Source of the DNA: an uncultured Opitutales bacterium
Lineage (GTDB): Bacteria > Verrucomicrobiota > Verrucomicrobiia > Opitutales > Intestinicryptomonadaceae
DNA: 53,538 nucleotides
NCBI GenBank assembly: GCA_900552245.1
Contig: URYY01000001.1
Location: forward strand, 1-53,538
Direction of reading: 5' to 3'
The notes below the pieces were generated by a model, which saw nothing but the letters and a program-made list of their open reading frames with translations, did no database searches and was not told where the DNA came from. Each line of letters begins with the position of its first letter. Position 1 is the first letter of the stretch. Of this stretch, positions 34,166 through 43,400 are shown piece by piece. The position numbers were made by a program, and so were the translations under genes.

Positions 34166-34834
34166 ATGGCAAACGATTTGGATGAATTGACTGGTCCCGT
34201 AAACTCGCAGGGTCGGGATATAAACGTAATTGAAAAGCAAATTCCCGTAAAAGTTGGCTGGGGCTCCACGCTTTTTGAAGTTATGCTTTGGATTTGCGGA
34301 ATACTGCCGGGGCTAATTTTTCTATTTATGAAAATAAGCGCCTCTAATTACTTCAAAAAATTAGAGCAGAAGATACAGGCAGATGCGTCAACTATAGACA
34401 ATTACTTGGAGCAAAGAGCGGTAATTCTAAAAAATGTGGCAGCCTTGGTCGGCAAGGCCATAGATTTAGATAAGGATGTAATGAAGACCGTTGCCGCCTA
34501 TCGCGGAGGCCGCGGCCCTGAGGCGGATTCCAAGAGAAATGAAGTATCCCAGCAAATTGACATCGCCTTTGGAAGGCTCTTTCCGCAGGTTGAGGCCTAT
34601 CCGGAGTTGAAGGCCCACGCGGCAATAGCCGATGCAATGCAGCAAAATAGCTATCTGCAAAAGGAAATAACCGCCGCGCGCTCCCTTTACAACGACTCCG
34701 TCGCGCAGTGGAATGCCGACATATTCTCTTGGCCCACAAAGATGATAGTTGCTGCAAGGGCTGGATACACAACGAGAATCCCCTTTACAACCTCTCGCAA
34801 AATTAAAGAAGAAGCCAGAGCTAGCTTTCTATGA
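34166..34834 (+). CDS. LemA family protein
   Basis: A 222-residue membrane-anchored protein. One hydrophobic segment lies at about residues 35-56 (FEVMLWICGILPGLIFLF). It is followed by the long-helix LemA domain, with DASTIDNYLEQRAVILKNVAALV near residues 72-94 and later YPELKAHAAIADAMQQNSYLQKEI and ARSLYNDSVAQWNADI. LemA proteins form helical bundles with the N terminus in the membrane; their cellular role is poorly defined. A 35-residue N-terminal extension precedes the helix, longer than in most LemA proteins. It overlaps the following gene by 4 nt, so both products are probably made together. Confidence 0.85.
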   Translation: MANDLDELTGPVNSQGRDINVIEKQIPVKVGWGSTLFEVMLWICGILPGLIFLFMKISASNYFKKLEQKIQADASTIDNYLEQRAVILKNVAALVGKAIDLDKDVMKTVAAYRGGRGPEADSKRNEVSQQIDIAFGRLFPQVEAYPELKAHAAIADAMQQNSYLQKEITAARSLYNDSVAQWNADIFSWPTKMIVAARAGYTTRIPFTTSRKIKEEARASFL

Positions 34835-36516
34835 TTGAGGATGTTTACGAGCCTCTAGATCGCTACAAGTATGAGTTTGAAAGTAAATTTGTCGAGCTTG
34901 CCGAAAGCAAGTTCGACGAGCTTGTGAGGGAATCCGGAGTTGACGTAGAAAAGAATAGAAAGACTGTAGCTGAAATAAAGCAGTTAAAGTCGCGCCTTTC
35001 AAAATTATCAAGAAATAGGTCGATAAAACTTGCGCTTGTCCTCTTGTTTATAGCTGGGGCTATTGTGGGGCTTGCTTTTATAAGCGCAAATAAGCTTTTT
35101 ATACTTGGTGCAATTTTGTCCGCAATTTTTGCCTACATAAGTTATAAAAGCTACAAAAAATGCGATGAAATCTGCAATGATTTGGAACTAAAAAGCAGGT
35201 TAAAAATTTCAGAGGCGATGACGGAAACTCAGCCTCTAAATAAGCTCTACACATGGGATATGCCTGTAAAGCTCATAGAAAAATGCGTGCCGCGCCTAAA
35301 ATTTGACCCCTATTTTACCGCCGAAAGGCTGGGCGAACTCAGAAAAAATTTCGGCTGGAGCGACTCTTTTAACAGAAACAAGTCCATCCTCTTTTCGCAA
35401 TCGGGAGAAATAAACGGAAATCCCTTTGCCATTGGCGAATACTTGGAATTTCACTGGGGGCAAAAGCAGTACACAGGCTACAAGACTATATACTGGACCT
35501 CATATATACCCGATTCAAAAGGAAGAATGCGCCCCGTCACCCGCTCGCAGACGCTGAGTGCCACGATTTCAAAGCCCTATCCAGAATACGAAAGAAAGAA
35601 AGTTCTAATTTACGGCAATGAAGCCGCCCCAAACTTGAGCTTTTCGCGGGTGCCTTCGGGGCTATCCACCGCTGGAGACGGCGTATTTGCAGGTCTTAAA
35701 AAGTGGTGGACGCTTAGAAAGTTAAAATCATTCTCGCGCAATTTGAGCGATAAGTCAAACTACACACTAATGTCAAACCACGAGTTTGAGACTTTATTTG
35801 TCACAAAAGATAGAAATAACGAGGTTGAATACAGACTGCTATTTACGCCGCTTGCGCAAAGCCAGATGCTAAAACTCTTAAAAGACAATAGAAGCGGCTT
35901 TGGAGACGACTTCACTTTTATAAAGAATCGCAAGATAAATCTCATCTACGCAAAGCACCTTGACGAAACGCCCATAGACACAAATCCGGACAGATTCAAA
36001 AGCTGGGATTGCGGAGAGTCAAAGATGAACTTTATGCACTTTAATTTTAAATATTTTAAAAGCCTTTACTTTGCCTTTGCGCCGCTTCTTTCTATACCGC
36101 TTTACCAACAGAGCAAAACAAGAGATAAGATTTATGAAAGCCCCACCGAGACAAGCCCTAGTTTCTGGGAGCACGAGGCCATAGCAAATTACCTTGGCGC
36201 TTCCAACTTTGAAAGTCCGCTTTCAGACACTCAAAATATTTTAAAGACAAGACTCTTAGAGCAAAATGGCGGGATTAGCAAAGTTGAAGTCTGCGCGCAC
36301 GGCTTCAAGGGTATCCCGCGAGTGGAGTACAAGACTGTGATTGGCGGAGATCTAAGGCCGCACAGCGTGCCGATTGAATGGTTTGAATACGAGCCCGTAG
36401 AAAATAAGGGAACTATTTTTGTCGCCGAGACAAAAGAGGCGGCAGACAAATTTAAAACGGAAAATCTAAGGGAGGGCGAAACTCGCTGGCGCTCAATTTT
36501 CTCTTTTTTAGGATAA
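34831..36516 (+). CDS. Conserved membrane protein of unknown function, partner of LemA
   Basis: A 561-residue protein that I do not recognise with confidence. It has a charged N-terminal coiled segment (residues 1-60) and a pair of closely spaced membrane helices at about 64-105 (LALVLLFIAGAIVGLAF, FILGAILSAIFAYISY). A large soluble remainder follows, with many aromatic strands such as YLEFHWGQKQYTGYKTIYW and NHEFETLFVTKDRNNEVEYRLLFTP. A weaker hydrophobic patch lies near residues 408-426. Large membrane proteins with an N-terminal helix pair next to LemA occur in other bacteria (some as DUF3137-like proteins), and this could be a relative. The start overlaps the LemA stop. A shared terminator follows. 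Confidence 0.55.
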   Translation: MIEDVYEPLDRYKYEFESKFVELAESKFDELVRESGVDVEKNRKTVAEIKQLKSRLSKLSRNRSIKLALVLLFIAGAIVGLAFISANKLFILGAILSAIFAYISYKSYKKCDEICNDLELKSRLKISEAMTETQPLNKLYTWDMPVKLIEKCVPRLKFDPYFTAERLGELRKNFGWSDSFNRNKSILFSQSGEINGNPFAIGEYLEFHWGQKQYTGYKTIYWTSYIPDSKGRMRPVTRSQTLSATISKPYPEYERKKVLIYGNEAAPNLSFSRVPSGLSTAGDGVFAGLKKWWTLRKLKSFSRNLSDKSNYTLMSNHEFETLFVTKDRNNEVEYRLLFTPLAQSQMLKLLKDNRSGFGDDFTFIKNRKINLIYAKHLDETPIDTNPDRFKSWDCGESKMNFMHFNFKYFKSLYFAFAPLLSIPLYQQSKTRDKIYESPTETSPSFWEHEAIANYLGASNFESPLSDTQNILKTRLLEQNGGISKVEVCAHGFKGIPRVEYKTVIGGDLRPHSVPIEWFEYEPVENKGTIFVAETKEAADKFKTENLREGETRWRSIFSFLG

Positions 36517-36588
36517 TTTCATTGCCTCAATGCTCTAGCATACCCATTTCAAACTTTTATGTTTAAACTTCAAATTTAATCATGCAAA

Positions 36589-36616
36589 AAAAAAGCGCAC
36601 TTGCGTGCGCTTTTTT
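36589..36616. terminator. Bidirectional intrinsic terminator
   Basis: AAAAAAGCGCAC and GTGCGCTTTTTT form a 12-bp stem with a TTGC loop, giving a T run on either strand. It lies between the converging LemA-pair and HDAC-like genes and can serve both. Confidence 0.88.
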
Positions 36617-36633
36617 ATATCGCTTGCGAAACC

Positions 36634-37752
36634 TCACAATTTCCAGTACGGAGACAGTATCTCCTTTACCTGCTCTATGACTTTGCGCTGATCGCAAGTA
36701 AGATAATTTCTGACAATGAGCCCTTCGACGGGATCCTTCACTCCGGTATTTTCACCGCTTAAAGCCTCTATCGTCTTGAGTATGCAAAAGGCCATGTAGT
36801 TGCCTTTACCGCCCTCTAAAATTGCCACTAAGCGACCATCGGCATGGCGCTCGGCTATGCTTTTAATCATTCCGTAGAGCTTGAAGTAGCCATTGGCTGT
36901 AAGTTGCTGGCGACAAAGCGGATCAAATATGTTTGCAGCATAACCCGCAACGGCAACTACAAGTTCCGGCTTATACTCATCTGCTATCGGCAAAATTATG
37001 TCTTCAAAAGCCCTTATATAAGCATCGTCGCCGGCGCCGGATGGCATGGGAATTACAACGTTATACCCCTTGCCCTTGCCGCTTCCTATCCAATCTGCAT
37101 TTCTATCGGCTCTATTATTTTCGGAAAATGCGCCAGATTGGTGTATCTCGGCATACAAGACTTCGTCGGTGTCGTACCAAGCATCTTCAATGCCTTTTTT
37201 GTAGTGGTTATCTATATCGACAAGCATTATTCGCTTTAGGCCATATTTCTTGCGCGCATTTTCGATTAAAATATTAAAGTTATTTACAACGCAAAAACCA
37301 AACCCCTTGTCGCGCTCTGCATGTCCTGCCGGAGGGCGCTGCAGGCAAAACGCATTTCTGACCTTCCCGGACATTACGCAATCAAGCGCATTTAAATCTC
37401 CGCCGGCAGCTTCCCTTATGACATCAAGCCCGCCAACTCCTATTTGGCAGAATTCCCCGACTTCGCCGCCGCCACTCTTGCTGAGCTTTTCCAGCTTGTC
37501 TATGTATTCCTTTGCGTGAAAGCCAACTAGCTTTTCCTTATCTAGCTTTGCAGATTCAATACCCACAAGCTTTTCCAAAAGCCCGGTTTTTTTTAACATT
37601 TCGTAAGCTTGTGTAACGCGCTCTGGAGTATCGTAGTAATCGCTCGTACTCATGAGCGGATTTTTGCCGGCTGTCATGCATAGATAACCGTCACCGGCTT
37701 TATATTCGGCAAAGGCCGAAGAATACATTAAACCTGTCTTACTGCTTTTCAT
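36634..37752 (-). CDS. Histone-deacetylase-fold protein with degenerate active site
   Basis: A 372-residue member of the HDAC/acetylpolyamine-amidohydrolase family, recognisable from DTPERVTQAYEML, QRPPAGHAE, GFGFCVVNNFNI, LVDIDNHY, and LEGGKGNY. Several catalytic positions differ from the family pattern. RPPGHHA is RPPAGHA (residues 139-145), so only the second histidine, H144, remains of the dyad. In DxDxHH the zinc ligands D181 and H183 are kept but the next His is Tyr. The third zinc ligand, the Asp of GFD, is A272 in GYAANIFDP. EGGY is EGGK. It may be a pseudoenzyme or have shifted chemistry. It lies 31 nt after a MarR gene on the same strand. Confidence 0.8.
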   Translation of the reverse strand: MKSSKTGLMYSSAFAEYKAGDGYLCMTAGKNPLMSTSDYYDTPERVTQAYEMLKKTGLLEKLVGIESAKLDKEKLVGFHAKEYIDKLEKLSKSGGGEVGEFCQIGVGGLDVIREAAGGDLNALDCVMSGKVRNAFCLQRPPAGHAERDKGFGFCVVNNFNILIENARKKYGLKRIMLVDIDNHYKKGIEDAWYDTDEVLYAEIHQSGAFSENNRADRNADWIGSGKGKGYNVVIPMPSGAGDDAYIRAFEDIILPIADEYKPELVVAVAGYAANIFDPLCRQQLTANGYFKLYGMIKSIAERHADGRLVAILEGGKGNYMAFCILKTIEALSGENTGVKDPVEGLIVRNYLTCDQRKVIEQVKEILSPYWKL

Positions 37753-37783
37753 GATATTTACCTTTCTTTACTGTAAAAATTTG

Positions 37784-38263
37784 CTATCTAGCGCTCTTCC
37801 GCTTGAAGCCGGATACGGCCTTGTTTAAGAACTCTGTATATTTGTGAATGAAATTTATCGCGGCACCAATTTCTGCATCGCTAAAGTCTTTAAAGAACTC
37901 TTCATTCTTCTTCTGCCATTTGCGATGAATCTTCTCATGGGCTTTAAATACGGCCATTCCACTGTCGGTGAGCTTGTAGTATATTTCCTTCTTATTTGCG
38001 CTGTTTCGGTAGGCGGATATGGCCCCGCGAGCCATGAGTTTTCTCACAAGCTTGCTGGTGCCGCCCCTAGTCATCTTGAGAGCTTTGGAAATTTTTGTAA
38101 CATTCGGATTTTCGACTCTTGCTATGGTGTCTATGCAATGCATTTCGCTTATCGTATAGTCCAATAAAATTGGATCAGCATTATCTTTAAACGCGGCATT
38201 AAAGGTGTCGAAGGTGTTGGACATGTCCGACATAACGCTGTTTAAGTCTCTTTTCAAATCCAT
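37784..38263 (-). CDS. MarR family transcriptional regulator
   Basis: A 159-residue winged-helix regulator. The DNA-binding core is NVTKISKALKMTRGGTSKLVRKL at about residues 54-76, followed by a wing (AYRNSANKKEIYYKLTDSG) and a C-terminal dimerisation helix. LDYTISEMHCIDTIA is the usual MarR lead-in. It is the first gene of a unit with the HDAC-like protein. Two near-identical 22-bp boxes directly upstream, one of them covering a perfect TTGACA -35 hexamer, are likely its own operators, so it probably represses the unit until a ligand binds. The ligand is not known. Confidence 0.88.
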   Translation of the reverse strand: MDLKRDLNSVMSDMSNTFDTFNAAFKDNADPILLDYTISEMHCIDTIARVENPNVTKISKALKMTRGGTSKLVRKLMARGAISAYRNSANKKEIYYKLTDSGMAVFKAHEKIHRKWQKKNEEFFKDFSDAEIGAAINFIHKYTEFLNKAVSGFKRKSAR

Positions 38264-38264
38264 A

Positions 38265-38286
38265 ATTTTGTTTCCAAGTTAACAAT
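38265..38286. promoter_or_regulatory. Operator-like box 1 upstream of the MarR gene
   Basis: ATTTTGTTTCCAAGTTAACAAT, one base before the MarR start codon. It shares ATTTTGTTTCC and the AACAA end with box 2 and has TTGTT/AACAA dyad ends, as MarR sites often do. Binding would block the start region of the transcript. Confidence 0.6.
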
Positions 38287-38307
38287 AATTGAGACAAAAT
38301 CTTTCAC

Positions 38308-38329
38308 ATTTTGTTTCCTTGTCAACAAA
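38308..38329. promoter_or_regulatory. Operator-like box 2 overlapping the MarR promoter
   Basis: ATTTTGTTTCCTTGTCAACAAA, a close copy of box 1 placed 43 bp away (about four helical turns). On the minus strand it contains TTGACA at 38325-38320, the best -35 box of the MarR unit. A third, inverted copy of the half element (GAGACAAAAT, 38291-38300) lies between the two boxes. Confidence 0.6.
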
Positions 38330-38650
38330 AAATTTTTAAATATATAAAATTTAAACTTCCCGATTTGCTATTCAGGAAATCTTGCCATGGATATGAAATG
38401 CGCTAGCAGGAATCACTTAAAATACAAAAATTAAAGAGCTAAGCAAAGAATTGAAAATATACATAAGCTTTTACAAAAAAGCTCAAAAGTTACAATTTTA
38501 AAGGACCTTACAAATTGTACACCCCAAAGAACCAATCAATATCATCTGTAATTCAAGCTTTGAGCGCTGCTTACTTGCGGGGCATAGCTAAGACAAACTG
38601 AAAACACACTAACTATGAGACTATTTACAAGCGCGCAAGATCTGCAAGAT
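38330..38650. other. AT-rich intergenic region without a recognised gene
   Basis: About 320 bases between the MarR promoter and the tRNA terminator. Frames are broken by frequent stops and I see no repeat or structured RNA. The region is transcribed leftward from its left end by the MarR unit and is bounded on the right by the terminator of the tRNA gene. Confidence 0.55.
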
Positions 38651-38692
38651 AAAAAAGAAAAACCCCGCTAAAAAACCTTTATTTTAGCGGGG
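38651..38692 (-). terminator. Strong intrinsic terminator of the tRNA-Arg gene
   Basis: On the minus strand CCCCGCTAAAA pairs perfectly with TTTTAGCGGGG (11 bp), followed by TTTTTCTTTTTT. It starts ten bases after the tRNA 3' end. Confidence 0.9.
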
Positions 38693-38702
38693 TAAAGAGA
38701 CG

Positions 38703-38774
38703 CGCTCCTACTGGGAGTCGAACCCAGACCGATGGTACCGGAAACCATTGCTCTATCCATTAAACTATAGGAGC
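38703..38774 (-). tRNA. tRNA-Arg with anticodon CCG
   Basis: Folds as a complete cloverleaf on the minus strand. The acceptor stem is GCTCCTA with TAGGAGC, the D arm contains GTTTAATGGATAGAGC, and the anticodon stem ATGGT/ACCAT encloses loop TTCCGGT with anticodon CCG (reads CGG, Arg). The T arm is CTGGG-TTCGACT-CCCAG. The discriminator is G and CCA is not encoded. It is a lone tRNA followed by a strong terminator. Confidence 0.95.
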
Positions 38775-38884
38775 CTCTTAAAACTCAAACGAGTATCAAC
38801 AAGCTTAAGTCTCTTGCAATAAAAATTTGAGATTGCACGTATTTTTTCTTTGAAAAACAGACAAAAGATGAAAGACTTTAAAAT

Positions 38885-39667
38885 ATGTCCGCAAAAGTGT
38901 TTTCAATCGCAAATCAAAAAGGCGGCGTGGGCAAGACAACCACCGCCGTAAACCTCTCTGCTGCCCTAGCGCGCCGTAAAATTAGAACCCTAATTATAGA
39001 CATGGACCAGCAGGCCAGCGCGACAAGCGCACTGGGCCTTGAGAAAAAGGAGGGCGCAAGCCTCTACAAAGTTTTATGCGGAGAGGGATCTGCAAAAGAC
39101 AAAGTTCTGGATACGGGGCGGAAAAATCTTTCCATAATACCTTCAGAAGTCGATATTTCGGCGATAGAAGTAGAATTGTCGGGGGCGGAAAACTACCTGA
39201 TGAGGCTCAAGGAGTGCATTAAGGATTTGAAAGAATCCGACACTTACGATGCCATAGTAATAGATGCTCCGCCATCGCTGGGCCTTCTTTCAATGAATTC
39301 GCTCGTCGCAAGCGACTATCTCTTGATAGCGCTTCAGTGCGAGTATCTGGCAATGGAGGGCCTGGGGCAGATTATGGGCGTTGTCGAGCAGCTTCAAAAT
39401 GCGGGTGTGAGCGACACACTGCAAGTAGGCGGCATAATAATGACCATGTACGACTCGCGCACAAACCTTTCAAAACAAGTGGTAAATGAAGTTAAAACGC
39501 ATTTGGGAGATCTGGTCTTTAAGACTATGATTCCGCGCACGGTGCGCCTTGCCGAAGCCCCGAGTTTCGGGCGGACGATTTTTGAGCACGCCAGATTTAA
39601 CGAGGGCTCTTTTGCCTACGATAAACTCGCAAAAGAACTCATACAACGCTTTTCACTGAAACAGTAA
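38885..39667 (+). CDS. ParA/Soj family chromosome-partitioning ATPase
   Basis: A 260-residue P-loop ATPase with the deviant Walker A KGGVGKTT at residues 12-19, MDQQASATSALG just after, DAPPSLGLLSMNSL as the Walker B region, and the C-terminal PRTVRLAEAPSFGRTI motif of chromosomal Soj. It would position chromosome origins together with ParB at parS sites. No parB gene adjoins it: the next gene, one base after its stop, is rnc. The assignment as chromosomal ParA rather than plasmid or MinD type rests on length and the C-terminal motif. Confidence 0.9.
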   Translation: MSAKVFSIANQKGGVGKTTTAVNLSAALARRKIRTLIIDMDQQASATSALGLEKKEGASLYKVLCGEGSAKDKVLDTGRKNLSIIPSEVDISAIEVELSGAENYLMRLKECIKDLKESDTYDAIVIDAPPSLGLLSMNSLVASDYLLIALQCEYLAMEGLGQIMGVVEQLQNAGVSDTLQVGGIIMTMYDSRTNLSKQVVNEVKTHLGDLVFKTMIPRTVRLAEAPSFGRTIFEHARFNEGSFAYDKLAKELIQRFSLKQ

Positions 39668-39668
39668 A

Positions 39669-40439
39669 ATGATAACGCTAAAGGGCTACATAAAAGGGCT
39701 AATGAAGCGCAGAGTTCTTGCAAAGCGCAAGAATACGCGCAAAAAGATGCTTTCAAAGCGCTCGCTCGAACAATTCGGCGAATTGGAGAAGCGCATAGGC
39801 TATATTTTTAAGGATAAGGCCCTGCTTAAGCTCGCCCTCACGCACCCGAGTGCGATGAACACGGCGCACTCTAGGATAAACTCAAACCAAAGGCTTGAGT
39901 TTTTGGGAGATGCAGTCTTGCAAACCATAATAAGCGACTTTGTATTTAAGAGCCTCGAAGACAAGCCCGAAGGCGATTTGACTCGCGCAAGAATAGCGCT
40001 CACACACGGTAAATTTCTGGCAAAGTTGGCCGACAGATTGGGGATACCGGAAAGTTTGATACTGCCAAAAAAGCTCTCGCACCTGCGCGAGGTTGCGTCG
40101 GCGAAGGAGGATTCGATTGAAGCCCTCATAGGCGCTATATATCTGGATTGCGGCTTTGAGAACACAAAAAAAATAGTTCTTGGCTGGTACGAGTCCGCAA
40201 GCCTTGACGTTGAAGAAATGGTGGACTCGCAAAACCCCAAGGGGCAGTTGCAGGAGTTGGCGGCAAAGAAGAAAATGACCGTTGAATACAAGTTGCTCTC
40301 GCAAATAGGCCCCGACCACGACAAAAAATTCGAGATGGCTGTTCTTGTAAACGGCGAAGTTTACGGAAGCGCGATAGCCAGCTCCAAGAAGCAGGCCGAA
40401 ACTGAAGCCGCTGCAATAGCCCTCAAAAAGCTCGTATGA
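39669..40439 (+). CDS. rnc: Ribonuclease III
   Basis: A 256-residue double-strand-specific RNase. The catalytic signature RLEFLGDAV is at residues 75-83, and the second acidic patch is in EDSIEALIGAIYLDCGF. A dsRNA-binding domain from about residue 185 starts NPKGQLQELAAKK and ends in KKQAETEAAAIALKKL. The reported start puts an unusually basic leader of 26 residues (11 Lys/Arg) before the domain; the ATG at 39747 (M27) would give a standard 230-residue enzyme. I keep the first ATG because it directly follows the parA stop, but either is possible. Its stop overlaps the mfd start by 4 nt. Confidence 0.92.
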   Translation: MITLKGYIKGLMKRRVLAKRKNTRKKMLSKRSLEQFGELEKRIGYIFKDKALLKLALTHPSAMNTAHSRINSNQRLEFLGDAVLQTIISDFVFKSLEDKPEGDLTRARIALTHGKFLAKLADRLGIPESLILPKKLSHLREVASAKEDSIEALIGAIYLDCGFENTKKIVLGWYESASLDVEEMVDSQNPKGQLQELAAKKKMTVEYKLLSQIGPDHDKKFEMAVLVNGEVYGSAIASSKKQAETEAAAIALKKLV

Positions 40440-43400
40440 TTAGCGCAAAATTTGCCCCGCAAAGTAAAGTAGTGTTTTATCCAAACCTAGCTATGGCTTG
40501 CACAGGGGCGCTTGTCGCTTCAATTTCCGAAAAGTACGGCGGAGTTAAAATCGTGCTTTGCGATACTGTGGGAGAGTGCGAAAAGCTATACCCCAAAGTC
40601 GCCGCCTTTTTAAAGTTGGAAAATTGCGTGGACGATTTGCGCGTCCTGCCCAAAATCCTGCCTAAGGAGGATCCCGATTTCTTTGAGAGCTACTGCGAGA
40701 GAGTCGGAACACTAAATGCAATGTCAAGCGGGGCAAATCTGACTATTCTGACAACGCCAGAGGCACTTATGCAGGAAACTCCGGTTCAGGCGGAGCATCT
40801 GGAATTGAAAGTCGGAGGAAAGTTTGACATTCAAACTCTCAAACAAAAGCTTGTCGACTTTGGCTACTACAACGAAGTTCTCTGCGAAGGTCCCGGACAA
40901 TTTGCCCTCAGAGGCGGAATTATCGACATATATCCGATAGCCGCCCGCTCTCCATACAGAATAGATTTTTTTGGCGACGAAATAGATTCGATAAAGCCCT
41001 ACGATCCGGACACTCAACTTACGCAGAGCGATAAGCTTGATAAGCTTCAGATAGACTCTTTTTTAAGCACTCAAAACCACCTGCCAAGCTACGAATTTTT
41101 GTCAAAGCAGCCGGCCACGTGGATTTTCATAGAGCCCCAGAGGCTTTCCCTCGAATATCCGGAACTATTCAGTGTATTTGAAAATTCAAAAGATTCGCGC
41201 AAGAATCTACAAATTGTCTTTGACGCAAGAAAAAGCGACACATTCATAGGCCTATCTTCCCTAGCAGAGAGTGGTGAGCTATTTAAAGAAGCTAAGCTTG
41301 AGCTTTTAAATACTGAGGATCTAAGCCAGTACCGCCCGCTTCCGATGAGCGAAGGCGTGGGTGTTGAGCGTTTTGAATCGGAGCATCAGCTGCGCTTAAA
41401 CTTTATAAAGAAAATCGCCGAATGGGCAAAGAGCGGCTATAAAATTTATATTGAGGCCGAGGGAGAGGGCGAGCGCGAGCGCATAGCGGAAATGTTTGCC
41501 GAGTGCAAATTAAAGACTCCAAAGTTTGAATTTATAGAGCCATTTTTTGGCGAGGGCTTTTTGGTAAGTTTTGAGGCGGGGCAAAGTCCCTTTAAGTGGC
41601 GGGGCATGGACGAGAAAGCCAAGGGGCTTGTCTGCGTAGGCCAGCTTGAAATTTTTGGAAGGCGCATAAAGTCAAACATAGCGCCGCGCCGCAAAATGCT
41701 TACGCGCCGCGCGGAAGTCGATTCTCTATTGGATTTTTCAGAGCTTAGCGAGGGCGATTACGTGGTGCATATAACGCACGGCATCTGCCGATACCAGGGC
41801 ATCACTACGCTGGAGTCGTCGGGTACAAAGCAGGAGGTTTTGAAGCTCGAATTTGAAGACAAGGCTATCTTGTACTTGCCGCTTCACAAGTCGCATTTAA
41901 TAAGCCGCTACATTGGGCTTGATAAGAGAGTTCCGAAGCTCTCAAAGCTCGATTCGCGCGCGTGGATAAAAGTCCGCACTGCGGCCGAGACTGCGGCCCT
42001 AGACTACGCAAGCGAACTTCTTGACTTGCAATCAAAGCGCGAAATTGCAGAGGGCTACGCCTTTGCGCCGGATACCAATTGGCAGACAGCCTTTGAAGAT
42101 TCCTTCCCATATGTGGAAACTCCGGACCAACTCAGGGCCATAAATGAAGTCAAAGCCGACATGCAAAAGCCCGTTCCCATGGATAGGCTAATCTGCGCCG
42201 ACGTCGGCTTTGGCAAGACCGAGATTGCCCTGCGCGCCGCATTTAAGGCTGCGATGTCAGGAAAGCAAGTTGCAGTTCTCTGCCCCACAACCATACTTTG
42301 CCAGCAGCACTTCAAGACTTTTAGGGAGCGAATGGCGCCCTACCCCGTTGTTGTCGAGATGATGTCCCGCTTTAGAAAGCCAAGAGAGTTGGCAAAAATA
42401 AAAAGCGAGCTTGCAACCGGAAAAATCGACATAGTAATAGGCACTCACGCCCTACTTGCAAACGACGTAAAGTTCAAGGATTTGGGGCTTTTAGTAATAG
42501 ACGAGGAGCACCGCTTCGGGGTAAAGCACAAGGAGAAGATAAAGCACATAAAGGAGGGCGTTGACGTGCTTACCATGAGCGCAACTCCGATTCCGCGAAC
42601 GCTTTATTTTGCAATGATGGGCGCAAAGACTATAAGCGTGATAGAAACTCCGCCCAAGAACCGCTTTCCAGTAGAAACCATAGTTAAGGAGTATTCCGAC
42701 GAAACCGTGCGCGAGGCTATACGCCGCGAGGTAGAGCGCGGCGGACAAGTATTTTACCTGCATAACCGAGTAAAGACCATAGAGGAAACTGCAAAGCGCC
42801 TTGAAGCAATGTTTCCGAATTTGAGAATCGGCGTAGGCCACGGCCAGATGGACGAACGGGAGCTTGAAAAGTTGATGGGCGACTTTATGGACGGCAAGTA
42901 CGACATCTTGGTATGCACCACCATAATAGAGTCGGGCTTGGATATTCCAAATTGCAACACCATAATAATAGAGGGGGCGGACAAATTCGGGCTCGCGCAA
43001 TTGTATCAGCTAAGGGGAAGAGTTGGGAGATTTACAAGGAAGGCCTACGCTTATCTTTTGCTGCACAGGCATGCGCAAATAGTGGCCTCCGCCCACAAGC
43101 GCCTAAGCGCCATACGCCAGTACAATAAACCCGGAGCCGGCTTTAGAATAGCCACGCGCGACTTGCAGCTAAGAGGCTGCGGCAATTTGCTTGGAGCAAA
43201 GCAAAGCGGGCACATAGCAAGTGTCGGCTTTGATATGTATTGCAGCTTATTAAAGCAGAGCATTGCCCGTTTAAAGGGCGAAAAGAGCGCATCATGGATA
43301 CGCTCAACAGTGTCGCTTGATTTTATAAGCCTTGGTGAAGGAGGCAAGCGAGAAGAGTCGCTATCAAACGCAAACAACATGTTTGAGGAGCTAAAGGTGC

